In this document: piece by piece, positions 1 to 12,513 of the stretch
Numbering within the stretch: the stretch's first letter is position 1
How the letters are laid out: each line of letters starts with the position of its first letter
Source: Gloeophyllum trabeum ATCC 11539
Lineage: Eukaryota > Basidiomycota > Agaricomycetes > Gloeophyllales > Gloeophyllaceae
Direction: 5' to 3'
DNA: 64,000 nt
Assembly: GCF_000344685.1 (NCBI RefSeq)
Contig: NW_006920426.1
Coordinates: forward strand, 148,238 to 212,237
Notes under the pieces: model-generated
Database searches by the model: none
Told to the model about the DNA's origin: nothing
Seen by the model: only the letters and a program-made list of their open reading frames with translations
Translations under genes and position numbers: made by a program

Positions 1-82
1 AGTTTGATGTCTGATTTTATTCTGTGTCAGGCTCCCGGCATTTTTGACCCATGAGTTATGTCTAATGGTGTTTCCGTAGCCG

Positions 83-105
83 GGGTGGCCAGCACGCGGC
101 CACCC
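83..105. repeat. Perfect 8-bp inverted repeat (GGGTGGCC, 7-nt loop)
   Basis: GGGTGGCC at 83-90 is followed after seven bases by its exact reverse complement GGCCACCC at 98-105. A second, weaker CCACCC...GGGTGG pair lies just downstream, at about 118-141. The repeat sits about 140 bp from the tRNA-like element at 236-305 and may be part of the body of the same repeat. No function can be assigned from sequence. Confidence 0.6.
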
Positions 106-235
106 AAGGTGTCTTCCACCACCCAAAGACAGCCAGGGTGGCAAAATGAACAAGTTTTGATTGAGTTATTTTCCCTTCATTTTAGCCATATTTATACACA
201 CAAACAATACTGGGGATATAAAATACTTTTTGCCC

Positions 236-305
236 AGCAAGCGAATTGAACCGAGGCATCCTGGATTTATATGGACTGCGTTACCGACTACGCCAAACTG
301 CACTA
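236..305 (-). repeat. tRNA-derived (SINE-like) sequence with A and B boxes
   Basis: Read on the minus strand, 284-295 gives TGGCGTAGTCGG, a match to the RNA polymerase III A box, and 243-252 gives GGTTCAATTC, a match to the B box. The D stem is perfect (GCGT/ACGC). The T stem and acceptor stem do not pair, and the anticodon arm has only about four pairs around an oversized loop. It is therefore not a convincing functional tRNA. A tRNA pseudogene or the head of a tRNA-derived SINE, with a body running toward position 1, fits better. Copy number elsewhere in the genome would decide. Confidence 0.45.
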
Positions 306-3300
306 GTTATGAGCGCGCGTCATAGCCATACATACCTATAGTTATATCCCTTCTACCGTTTTCGGCAGTCGAGTCGTGGGTTTTGGTCACGTGCTCTCAT
401 CCCGTGCCCGCGTTTCGTGGGGGTGAGTTTGTCGCCCCTCACCATTGGGTTCCTGAGTCCCGCGGGTCCACTGCAGACGCACGGACCGGGGAGACCTCTG
501 AGCCATTCTCCTATTACTTCGTTCCTGTGAAAAGTGGGTGGAACCTCCCCGAAAGTTTTGGACAGGTACAATATGTGGTCTGGACCGTCAACTCACCGTA
601 CGTTATGTTGGGAACAAATGGGGACGCCCACGGCCGCTCGCAAGGATCCAAAGGCTCCATCCTGTAAATGGGGAACCCCACGCGGGGCGTTGTCATCTTT
701 CCAGTACGACGAACGCCGTGCCCAGAAAGCATCTTGATCCATCATGAGCCAGTACGCCGGCGTGACCGTAACCACCACCTGTCCTTGCAGCGTGTAGACT
801 GCGACGATATTGGGAGGAAGGTCTCAAAGGCTATCAACAATTGAATTCCGTCTTGCAACGTGCTGGACGGATATTAAAAGCACAGCCGCACACGAGCTTA
901 AAGCCTGTTTGATCTTATCCTCGTTACACAAAACATGCGACTCTGACTCACCTGCGATCAGCGGGGATTGGATAAAATACTGGGCCGTTTCCACGTGCTG
1001 TACGGTCCACAATTGGGACGAAGGAATTTGCGCTTCAGGCTTGGCTTCAGCCACCAGCGCCATGACTGACCGTGGCGGACTCTGGACCACGAACGAACTT
1101 ACTCATGGATGAATTTTCCTCGCGGTCTGTTCATACGCCATGCACTTCATTTGATTTGCTACCGGTCGTTATTAAACCCTTGGACATGTCGTAAGCGCTC
1201 ATCCGCGTGACTAGACGATATGTATAGTCTCACCAGTGAGAAAGTCGAACCCCATTTCCGAGAGACCATTCTCCCCAGCGGAATGTTGTAATATTGGCAT
1301 GGATCACTCGGCGCGGGCCCCCGTTCGCAGCAATACAGTCCAAGAACGGAAGATATTGTTGAGACCGGGAACACCGGACGATACCGTGCGCATAAAGGTC
1401 TCTTGGGGATGTAGTTGGCGGCTCATATGTTCGTACGCGCCTGACGAGAATGGTGACGCGTTAGTTGCATGTAAGCAGGTCACCTCGCCCAGAACATTGG
1501 AACTCCGGATGTTTTGCATTCCCCTTCGACCTCAGGGCCTAGGTCCTTGAGTGGGGAGTGTGGAAGGTCCGTCAAACTAGAGGGAAGGCAGATCATCGAA
1601 GCGGGACTGCCGTACTCCCCGCTCGCCAACATAACCCTTTGGGTAGGTAAGAGCATCAGAGGCAGTCGAGCTTGTGAGATGGACGCTTCGATACGAACCT
1701 GAGGGCCTCATAGTGGAGGCGGGACCGACATTCTTCCGCGCGACTTCGGGGTGCGGCACATCTTGCGCTGTAAACGGCGGAATATGTCAGCCTTAGCAGA
1801 TGAATACGCCTGACTCACCTGCTCCTAAGTGAAGGATCCCTTGAAACTTCCAACAAACTCAGTTGAGGAGAGCTACAATCCTAGAGCTTATGCCTCCACA
1901 AGATTCTTATAGAACCCTCAAGGGCGCGCAGCAGTACCCCTTTACTGCGGACAAAGGGCAGGGGCGGCCACCATACATAGCGAAGTAGCACTTAACCGAC
2001 ACGGCAAGTGTCGATCACGGCGTCCGGAGGAGCACCTGATTAATTTTTGTGCAATAAGGCGAGTTCCAGGTTATCGGTAACCTTCGTCCTATTGCCCCAC
2101 AGTAGAGTTTGCGAGGTCCTTGTCTGAGTTTCTTACTAATTGAATTGATCTCTCTCTCGTAGTACAGGGTTGGAGAGGTTTCGAAGCATTGCCTGCCACA
2201 TCAACAGGTCCAGAGTGCGCCCGATACAAGCAGTAACGTCTTGCAACTGAGGCGAACCCAGTTCGCCTGGCCCTATAACGCAGGGGTACGCAAGAGATCC
2301 TTCGAGTTTCGGGATTTGGCTCATATTGCTACCATCACAGGATTCCCTCGTCAGACTAGGTCTTCCCATCATTTTAGGCAGAGATACAAGGCCCCTCGGT
2401 TCGATATCCTTCGTGGACATGTGTACCTCTGCACGCATCGTAGCGAATGAAGCAGGGGCGTATTCCAGAATCAGATATGAGCCACTCCTTATTGCCATCC
2501 GCGATAAGTGGGTAGAATAGACTCGACCATACAGCAGTGTAATCTTCGGCCATAGGCATGCAAATAGGTCCTGTCATAAGCCGCAGTGAATTGTGGACCG
2601 CGAGTGCGCTTCGGTATGCATTCGAGTACGAAGACCAGTAGAGACGGAAGCTCCACCACGCTTCCTACCCATAGTTTAGACCCAGGGCGGCTCGAGAAAA
2701 CCAGCTCAGAACAAGCCAAAAGTGCAGGTTCGGAGATGGACACAGCAATAGTCCGGGGGCAAAGGAACCTTCAGTCGCAATATTTGCACTTTGGTACACA
2801 TATTCGGAAGATCATCCCAAAAGGACCCTGGTGGTACGACGGCGCCAGTTGAGTGATACTTCAGGAAGATTCCAAGAGGCCAGAGATTGTACACTAGGTG
2901 GCCTGTCTTATGACATTCCGCATCTGAACATGGTCATGAGATAGGATTCGTGTCTGCCGAGAGGTAAGCACACCCACCTGCGCAAACTTGATACGTCCTT
3001 ATCGCTTGATAAGCGTATACCGGTCTGCCGTATGAACGAGGGGTGCCGGTGGAGGCAAGCATTCCACACAACCTCTTTTGTTGTGTAGTACGCGGACAAC
3101 TGAGTAACCAGTCTAATGCGCCAACTTCGTGCTAGGACCAGATATACGTCAAGTCCCCATCGTATAACAGGGCAAGGGAAGAAGACGCTGGTGCAGAAAG
3201 TAGATCACCGTCATCGAAAAAGGGCGACCTCGTGGAGATAGCGCAACCAAGGCTGAAACTTATTGAAGTCTTCAACAGATCCTGTCCTCACCGACGTATC

Positions 3301-3809
3301 ACTGTCACAAGAGTACAGATGAAGAACACACCACGAGATTCCAGAGTAGTCGTACATCAGATATCTGCCCTCGGTTTTATACTGCCGTCGTATCTAATAC
3401 GAGGCCGGGGTCAGTCGAACTCTTATCTGGTCCACGATATGGTCATCCTCCGGACCCGAAGACATTCGCGGGAGACCGCATAGGACAATTACAGGAAGAA
3501 ACGACATATGTACAGCGCGCAACAGGCACAGTTGTCTCCAGCCTCGCTCAGATGGCGGCATGAGGGATGAAGGGTGCGGCGGTTGAGACGCCTTCAAGTT
3601 CAACAGTTCAACGTTCAACGTTCAACTTCGAAGTCCCGGTGTAGCACGTGTTTCCGTGAATCCGTGCGCAGTTAGAGCCTCAGATAGGGGTTATTACTCG
3701 TCATAGTACGTTCTCCGTTCCAGAGTGCACAGACGACCGCTGCGCGTCGCCTCTTCGTTCCGTTCTACTTAGCTAGACATACGAGCCTACAAGGTTCTCG
3801 CTAGCTAGG
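306..3809. other. No gene recognised (3.5 kb)
   Basis: All six frames are interrupted. The longest ATG-initiated ORF is 120 codons (minus strand, 2,136-2,498) and resembles no family I know. I see no chain of exons with plausible splice sites, no terminal repeats and no transposase or reverse-transcriptase motif. Base composition is close to even, without the pyrimidine tracts typical of the flanking intergenic DNA. Confidence 0.5.
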
Positions 3810-6800
3810 ATGAATACAGCCGCGACGCCTTCAAATCAATCCTACGGAAGCAACCTTCCGGTATAAGTTTTGGACTATGCTACGTTGGAATATGTATTGA
3901 CATCCTTGCAGGATCAGGTAGAACTGATCGCAGATGTATCGACTAAGCAGCTTGAACTCCTGAGTGATGTAGGCAGAATAACTCATCATTGATCCTCGTA
4001 TTGTTCTGAGGCAGGGTGACAGGTCCGTGATTTGTACCGAGATCGCGCCGCATTAGAGCGGGATTATGCAGTCAAGCTGCAAGCTTTGGCGAGTAAAGCA
4101 AGCGAGAAGAAGAGCAAGAATATAACACCCCTTGTGCTTGGTACCGAACCTACGAAAGCCTGGGACGAGAATGTCATCCAGAGAAGGTACGGAGAGGTTA
4201 GAAAGCCCTTCTGTCAGCTGAGCTTCGAATGCGACACAGTTCCCTCAACAATGCATACGACCAGCTCATATCATCCCTCAATGAATCTGCTGAAGATCAT
4301 ATTACCCTGGCCGATGGTCTGAACTCTAAAGTAGCGGACGCTCTAAAGACGACTGAGAGTAAACATGCCGAACTGAAGAAGAAGGTACATTTTTCCAATT
4401 CGTCAAAGCCCCGTGCTAAGGAATTTTGGCACACAGCAAATGCAGTTCTTCCAGAAACTTCTTACCGAGAGAGACAGGGTCTACTCTGAACGTGCCAAGG
4501 TATGAATGATCGGACATATCTGGTTATTCCACTCACCATTCTTCGTTAGAGCAAACAAAAGGTAAACAGCTGCCACGAGGTTCATGAAGAAGGTAGCTAA
4601 TGCCGGTAAAAGTACGATGAAGAATGCATGGAGCTGGAGGCCTATCGTCAGAAACAGGGCCGTGCCCAGGACGACCGACACGCTGACCGCGCAGCCCGAC
4701 AATACGAACAGCAGCAGAACGACATGCTTAATAGTAAGAAGTGCGAGTGTCGACGTCATATCTCTTCGCATGTGCTGACGTGATTTTCTGCAGCATATAT
4801 CTCGTGTCCATAGAGATTGCCAACAAGGTCAAGTCGAAGTTTTACAACGAAGACTTGCCGGCCCTGGAAAATGTATGCCCCGTTACCCGAAATAGTGCGC
4901 CGGACTGACCGACTGGTTACCCGTAGCAATTTCGTACGCTGTCGATTCTAGCCGTTCTGTCTCCGATATGACTGACCCGCCACGATGCAGAGAATCTCCA
5001 GACGCAATTAATCAACCAGTTGACGGAGATCCTCTCTCAAGCCCAGGACCTTCACGTAGCGCACCTGGATGCCTTAAAGGGTCGAATAGCGAACGTGCAG
5101 GACCGCTTGAAGAAGGTCGACGCGAAACGTGACCAAGATCTCTTCATAGATCATAATATCCGGCCGTTCGCACCTCCTTCTGACTGGCAGTTTGAGCCTT
5201 GTAAGAGCCACTACGACACGGTAAGTCACAGAATGTTGCACGCACAGCTGGTTTTCACTGCAATACAGGGGGATCTGAGCGTGGAACCAGGTCCGAAGGT
5301 ATTTCTACAGAACAAACTGAGTAAATGCCGGGGAAAACTGCAGGAACTCGCCCCATTACTAGACACCAAACGTGAGCGCCTTTCCCCTGGTCGCGGGCAA
5401 GTTTTCTACAGGTCGTCTTATCGTTGATGCTTCCAGGGAACGAGGTCGAGCGGTTCTCGAAATTGGTCACGGCGTACACGGACGACGCTTCTCTCGGCAA
5501 CACGGGGGACGTACTTGACGTAAGTAGCTCCCTAATTTTTGTCCTGGGATTCTTTGCATTAATGCCCCATTTGTACTGGGTATGCTTATCTGATGCCCAC
5601 AGAGCTATCTAGACGCGCAGCACCAACTGACTTCCTACGCCACCTCTGCGTGCATCCTGCAAGCAGAGATCGACACGATTGTAGGAGCTCTTGGAGGTAT
5701 TTGCTCGGCCCATAAGAGCTTGCATTAGAGGTTTAATTCACTTCCACACCTTTCATAGGTGACGAGGGCGCTCAACAACCTCATTCATTCAAGAATTCTT
5801 CCTTCTCTATCCCTACTCAATGCGGGTACTGCAAGGTATGCTTCATTGAAATTGCATGTGCTTTCCTCTGAAGTAGATGGTAGTCTTCAATATGGGGGCT
5901 GAGTAAGCAAGGAAAAACATGCAGGCTATGTGGTCTATCGGTCCACTCCAAATGCGAGCTTAAGGTAGTGGCCACGATTTTACTGTGTCATCGGTTCTGA
6001 CAGGGTCCAATAGGTCCCTGCCGAGTGCACAGGGTCTCGGGAAGGTCGGCACAGAAGCTCTGCGTCTATCTCGAGAATATCAACGATATTAGATCGATCC
6101 CGGATAGACGGTGAGATCCACCTCGCCTTGCGATTTCGCCAGAGTTGTTGGCTCACGTATATCACCAACAGCACCTCAAACCCCGACGGCATCTTCATTC
6201 GTTCAATCAGATTCTTCGGCACATGCAGAAGAAGCCAACTGTCCCGTAGCCAAGGTTCTTTTCGAGTTCTCCGCTTCATCCCCGTTTGAGCTGAGCGTGG
6301 ACGGTGAGCCAAGTCCTATTTCCTCGTAGGAGTACGTGCTGAGCCTTGCGTCCGGCAGATGGAGCTACGGTTCGGGTGCTTGAAGAAGATGACGGCTCTG
6401 GTTGGGTCAAGGTCGGCGACACATCGGGTGGAAAGGGACTTGTCCCCGCGTCCTACATCCAGTATCTTAACTCTTCCGAATTGGACGAGAATGGGCCGCA
6501 GGCGAACTCTGCTTTATCTGTAGGAGATTCACAGAAATATGGTGGGATGTCAGAACACCTGCTACGCCCATATGTCGTTCATCTATTATTTCTGCTTATA
6601 GTGAAGGGGATCTACGACTATGCTGCGCAGGGAACGGATGAGCTGGATATTCGGGTGGGAGAGCTCATCCAGTTAACTTCAGGACCGTCTGGTGGCCAAA
6701 ATTATGCCGAGGGGTGGTGGGAAGGTTCGCCGACACGGGTTTTAACACACTTCAGTGATGCCTAACGTTCTATGCTTTTCTCTTAGGTATCGACTCAACA

Positions 6801-6894
6801 GGAAAGACAGGAATTTTCCCTAGTAACTATGTAAGTTCATAGATCGAAACGCCTACAGAAAAGCTCACCCGGGTCTCAGGTAGAAGTCGTTTAG
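3810..6894 (+). CDS. BZZ1: Bzz1-like F-BAR / C1 / double SH3 endocytic actin regulator
   Basis: This is a membrane-bending adaptor that recruits WASP/Las17 and type I myosin to cortical actin patches. About 21 exons join to about 661 codons: 3810-3860, 3912-3968, 4023-4186, 4240-4384, 4437-4499, 4550-4561, 4613-4740, 4794-4872, 4927-4933, 4991-5220, 5269-5389, 5437-5519, 5603-5696, 5759-5835, 5884-5964, 6014-6110, 6172-6303, 6359-6541, 6602-6724, 6787-6830, 6880-6894. The F-BAR region includes YRDRAALERDYAVKLQAL, and WDEN followed after an intron by SSLNNAYDQLISSL. A C1 zinc finger follows (HSFK...CGYCK...CRLCGLSVHSKCELK...C), then two SH3 domains ending in GKTGIFPSNYVEVV. Two exons are only 12 nt (encoding SKQK) and 7 nt long. 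The donor of the intron at 5390 is weak. Domain order and length match yeast and fission-yeast Bzz1. Confidence 0.93.
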
Positions 6895-9800
6895 CCTTAT
6901 CGACAGCATGTCAAATGGGTGAAAGACTCCCTCTTCATGCGGTGTCATTCTCTTCCGGGGATAATCTCGAACCAATGGCCCGAGTGCATGAATGCCCGAG
7001 AGCCGTAAGGATTGAATGGAGGGGATCCACAACTCAGGCCCATCAAAACCTATCCACAAGGGATATGACCCTGCTGATATAATTTGGTGTAAGCTCCGTC
7101 TCTTGAGCTGACTTCCCGGATACTGCAAGAAAACGCTGAGGTCCGATATCCCTCATGCTTTCCAGCCTTCTGTCTGGTCCCTTCGTAGGCTGCCATGTGA
7201 GATGACATTTTCCCTTTCGGCAATCGCCAGCGACTGTTCTGTCTGCCACTCTCACATATTTCTACGCTCGTTGGATGGACAGTCACAATCGCAGAAGTAA
7301 TTTGGTGGTCACTCGCCCGCCGCTACTGAGGCGTGTGGATGTTCAACGACCGTGTTCATCTCACTATCCTGGGCGCCGGACTGTATAACCTTCTGCGCTT
7401 ACCTGGCAGCTCTTGCCGTGGGTAAAGGTCTTTTCGACGACCACATGGACCCATGCAGCGAACATGACGATCCAGAAATGGCCTTCATTTGGTACGTGCG
7501 GCTCGTCTCCGGCGTTTCATGACCCACCTAGAGCTCAATGCGGCCGGACGGGTTGATGGCCGCAGGTAGGGACCTCCTGCGCCGGATACATAGGGAACGA
7601 GTCCACATGCGGCGGACGAGAGCGACGAGAAGGATTTCAGAATACAGATACGTTTCATTGGCGAGCTAAATATATAGGCTGTGGGTCCGTCCATTTGAGT
7701 TCCAGCCTGTCGAACACGGTTGACAGAACTCCAACTAGGTTAATATCGACCAGCCCGGGACGGACAACGTGGGGCTCCGAGGGGAAGGGGGTGGAGCGAC
7801 CGAAGCCATAAAGTGTGCACTTGCGCTTGCGTCAAGTGGGTCCACCTTGGGAAGCAGACAGATGGAGTGGGAAGCGCGAGCGAACTTGCGGACAGAAAAA
7901 TCACCGACACAGCAAAGCGGTGAGTAACAAGCTCGATATCCTACTGTCTAGGCTCTTACTGTTTGTATGGGCTCGAGATGTCCGCCTGCTGCTGCGGGGC
8001 CGGAACCCCGTCACAATTGTCAGAAGGTCGCAGCTTTGGCTCAATGCCACTGGAAGCTGCCTCGTGTGCCAGAGTCCCCATCGGCCTCATCTTCACGTCT
8101 AATGGCACATGCCCGATAGCTTGGCTCGCCTATGGGATAGCCAACATCCGCTGATTCTCGGCGTCGTGTGCTCCTTGCCCTATCCGATAGATGCACCCTC
8201 GTGCTTATTCAATGATACAAATCTCATAACAATAGGTGAGTCCGGACCGCTAAGCGAAAATTGTAACGGGCGATGTTAGAGGGGATTATACCCACTAAAA
8301 AGAAGGTCCTTCGAGAAACGATTGAGCTGGGTGCAGGTTACGTAGAGCCCTCGGCCTCGATAGACGTGTCCGAGGCTGTCAAGTCGAGAGCACTGAAGTC
8401 CGGATGCAGCCATTGCTCGCGTATGTAAGGCCTGTCGTGGGTTTTCATAGCTCGAGCGCACTCACCCGTAGGATTGCGCGGCGTTGTGGCGAAAAAAAGT
8501 TAGCCCTGAGCAAGTTGACCACACCATCGAAGGCGTGCTCTAGATACTTTTGAATTGAATTCTCTTGGCATGCGAATCCTCCAGAGTATACCTGCAGCTG
8601 TGCGGGGAGCCGGCGGTAAGCATCCATGAGATATCACCTTCCTGGAATCGTACGGACAGACTTGTAGAGTCGGATAATCGAGCGTCCATCGCATGTCTTG
8701 ATAAGGGTCTGGGTTTGTTGCGTTTCTGCACACCCGCATGATCGACCAAATCCGATCGCGACAAGGTCGATCCGCAGAGGAAATAGATGCCGGGCGTGGC
8801 GCCGGAGAATGTCGTCGGATAAATAGGGTGCTTGTAAGTAAGTTGAGCGAGACTGCGCGGATGCTCCTTACGGCCACGCGTAAATCACCGATGATTGGTC
8901 GCTTGCAATTACGGTTACCCAAACGCACGGCCATTCACGCTTGGAACTGCAGCTTGGGCCCGACACAGTGTGACCAAAGCTTAATTGTAGAACTTGCGGA
9001 GACCTCGGCCATGTGTGCCTTGTGCTGCGTAGGGACGCAGATGAGGGGTCAAGGATTAGGACCAGTCGAGAGAAGCACGATAATGAGACAAACACCTGTG
9101 ACTGAGATTCATGGCGACCCTGCGGAATCCTAAAGATGCCGGGAGAGGGTCTTCCAAACAGGCGACGTCGGACCTTCAAGCGCGCCGATGGCATCCAGAC
9201 AGTAGTATAAAGTCACCCACCTCGTCCGTAGTTAAGTATAAGTGCACTTCATCCTCAGTATCTCTTCTCCTGATCTTAGTCCTTGCTGCATACCGCCGGC
9301 CCTGCGCCGGGGAATGCACGGGAAATTTCGGCGGCTGTGGTTCTCGCCAAGGCATCGTCGGGCATTCAGTCCTCGTAGAGTACATTCGAGCCAATCTGTG
9401 CCCTTCCTCACAGACAAGCGACGGTACTCTTGCGATGGATGACTGCGACGACGATCCCTTAGGACGAGTCGCAGAGCCACTCTCGCTCGGTTTGTAGGCT
9501 CTTTAGTCACCGCAGCTCAGATTCGTAGAACAACAGCAGGGTTTGTCGGAATCATTAAACGAGAAGGCCAGATATTGGGAAGCAGTATGACATACTTAGC
9601 ACATTTAAACTTGATAGATAGCAGAAGTCCCTTGTCCGGCTTTAAACGCTTGCTGGGGAAGAAGTCGCGAATGGAGCACGGTCCGGACTGACTCAGTCAT
9701 GTCACGGTAGCCGCCGGCGATATATGTAGCGCGTCTATGTCAGCTGTGGGTGTGAGAAATCTGGTCAATACATATGGCTCGGCGGGCAACGGCCCAAGGC

Positions 9801-11183
9801 CATCATACCTGGTACTTCCTGGTACCATCCTCGCTAACAGGTGAATCTGTTGAGGGGTCAATAGGGTTGCGCTCTGAATGAAAGTCGAGCATTTACAAGG
9901 TAAGAAATAAACATCATGTTTTCGAGTTTGACACGATGACCCTAGAAGGTAAGAGCCATGATAGCAATCATAGAAGGAAGTTGACCCGAGCGTTGCTTAT
10001 TCCCCTGTTCATTATTACCTACTCTATAGTATCTCGGTTTGTTCCTTCACGCTCAAGCATTGCATAAATACTCACGAAGGACTGTGGCAGGTCGGAAAGG
10101 ATGACGCGTTACGGTGCCACTCACGTGGAAGTGACCGATCGTGATCATAGGCGAGTTTCCGGCGATCAAATGCCCGCTTCAATGATTCCCCGTGGTTCCG
10201 AGAAAGCTCGCCAATTTCGTAGGTTCATAGGCCACAGTATCGATATCTAGTATGCTAGAGAGGGTGCCGTCAGTTAGGTCTGACTTAAAGTTGGCGCTAC
10301 TAGGTAAGGAGACCTCAATTCCTATGTCCTCCATGGCCAGATAGGTCCGGTATATCCACTTTATGTTCTTCCATTCAACTCTGCTAGGCTTAGGCTCAAC
10401 GGTGTACAAATGCTAAATATGGCGGAGGAGGCACAATTACAGACTTCCACTTTATTACTTGGTGTTTCTCTTTACATAATCGCAGGTGTACAGTCTTACC
10501 CATAGCGACCATATTTACCGTCTTGCATGGCGTCCTGGTCGGCAGGTGTTACCAAAAGAACTCGCGTACTGTAGCGAAGAAGGCACCCTAAGAATACTGG
10601 TGGCCAACAATGAATATAGATCGGCAGTGCATACGATAAGAGAAGGAAATCCAAGTTGCATTTAACGACCGTGACGAGTTGGCGATGCCAGAATGCTTAA
10701 AGCCCAAAATGCGGTGATATAGAGGCATCCCACTGACCACCGCTCCCTATCGAATCGATAGACAATCTTGTAACAAAACCAAGTATACATGACTTCCAAT
10801 GACGCAACGGATGGCATACTAAAGGTTGAGACCCAGGTGGTTGTGCTCGCAGCCACAAGAAAGTGGTATGAATCACTGAAACATTGTCAAGGTACCACAT
10901 TGATACATTTGAGCATCTCGCAATTTGAATGAAACACCTACGAGCCCAAGGGGTAGAGGAAACGCTCAGGCTCAGGTCAGGGTATGAAGTCTGCGACAAC
11001 GCTGGCATTATGAGTCGACATGGTCCTTGCTCATGAAAGCAAGGGCCATGCCAAGCGACCCCCGAAGCTAAATGAACTCGACAACAATAGTATAGCAGAT
11101 ACAATCATTATAGAATACACATACGTTTGCACAGTGTCTCAGACGCGATCAATAAATTCCTTACGACTCCCCAGATCCACCTG
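6895..11183. other. No gene recognised (4.3 kb)
   Basis: The many overlapping ORFs here are at most about 145 codons, on both strands, with no family resemblance, repeat structure or tRNA. The minus-strand ORFs at 8,500-8,934 and 10,697-11,104 are the longest and look like chance ORFs. I cannot exclude a very intron-rich gene or a heavily decayed element. Confidence 0.5.
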
Positions 11184-12513
11184 TCATCTCCCTGCACCCC
11201 CGACCCCAATCGCCGTCCGGATGTATGGAGCCGTCGCGCTCATAGGCCCAAAGCTTGCGGACGGAGGAAGTGGAGCGGGCATTGATCCACCAATCGCCGG
11301 CGTTGGCAGAGGCGGGCCCACGCCCAACCCGTTCTGCGCAGACTGCCCGGGAGCAGGCGTCTGGCTTTGCGCTTCTCTTGACATCCCGCGATCTTCACGT
11401 TCTGCGATGGTGGCACCGCCCCTCCCAGGGTCAGGCAAACCGTTTGGAACGGAGAATGTTTGACCGAGACCATAGAGCTTGCCGTTGTACTCTGCGTCGT
11501 CTAGACGGTCGTTGAAGTATATCTCGCGCATCTTAAAAAAGGTGGATGCGGTCAGAAGGGAATCGGACCCTGCTTGATGTGATTGTCCTTGACGAGCAAC
11601 CTGCGGAAAAAGGAGGACAAATACCCTATCATTACGGCCGTTATCGCATGGAAGAGTGAAATTACGCACACCAAGGTCATCGGCGACATCTTGCAGACCC
11701 CCCTTCAGTATCTTACAGGCACGCATCATGAATTTCACATCATATATTGTGGGGAACCAAGTCCGCAAGACTTCAAAGAACTGGTCCTCGGTCGTAGGTA
11801 ATGACATGGCAGTCAACAGCTTGACGAAGTATCCGAAGTCGTATCCGCTATAGAATTTGTTAAACAATGTAATGAGACCGAGGTATCTCCAAGGATGGCA
11901 TGACAGTGGCATGGGAGAATGTGTGGACTCGAGGTTATAGGAGCACGCGACTTACCTGTGAAAGGATATCCATTTCGTCTCGTCCGTCAACACAAGTCCC
12001 GAGGAAATCATGAGCTCGGCGAAGTCGTTAGGTTCGATTCCCATCTCCTCGTGCCTGTCAAAGTCGATCCCTGACTTCTCTAACAGATCCACAGACTCTG
12101 GAGAAAACATGTCCGTGCTGGGGATGTCAGTGTCACATTTCGATGAAGCATAGCAAACTCACTCAATGCTGAACCTGAAGTTGAACTGCCACGTTGAAAC
12201 GTCGGGCGGGTATTGGCCTTTCTCGTCCGCAAGAGTGATCCCGACTTGAATGATCTTGAGAAGGTCGACGTTACATCGCATAGTCTGGTAGTGGTAGTCC
12301 GAAGACGTCTTAAACGTTCCTATAGGACGTGCCACAACACCAGGAAACTCTGTATCCTGAGATAGTGACGACAACGAAGTTCGAGTGGAACTGCTTCGCC
12401 AGAGTGACTGAACCGCGTACCATTGCAACATACGGATACTTGTCAATCAGATTCCTGATATTTCGCATTTCCTGCTCCAGATTCGGGGCCCATACTTCAC
12501 GTATTCGAGCCAT
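11184..12513 (-). CDS. CAF1: CCR4-NOT complex deadenylase subunit CAF1/POP2
   Basis: This DEDD-family 3'-5' exoribonuclease shortens mRNA poly(A) tails within the CCR4-NOT complex. Five exons, in coding order 12513-12421, 12356-12163, 12117-11956, 11847-11670 and 11600-11184, give about 347 aa. The protein starts MARIREVWAPNLEQEM, right at the conserved family N-terminus, so the ATG at 12513 is well supported. Catalytic motifs are visible: DTEFPGVVARP (first D and E), FHSGYDFGYF (second D), YDVKFMM (third D) and SHQAGSDSLLTA (final D). The last about 90 residues are Pro/Gly/Ala-rich and look disordered, as is common in fungal orthologues. All four introns are GT-AG, with both flanking frames open only when spliced. 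Confidence 0.95.

Noticed and set aside
236..305. Functional tRNA gene on the minus strand
   Set aside because: A and B boxes are present but T and acceptor stems do not pair, so I call it tRNA-derived only.
2136..2498. 120-codon minus-strand ORF
   Set aside because: Chance length, no motif and no splice partners.
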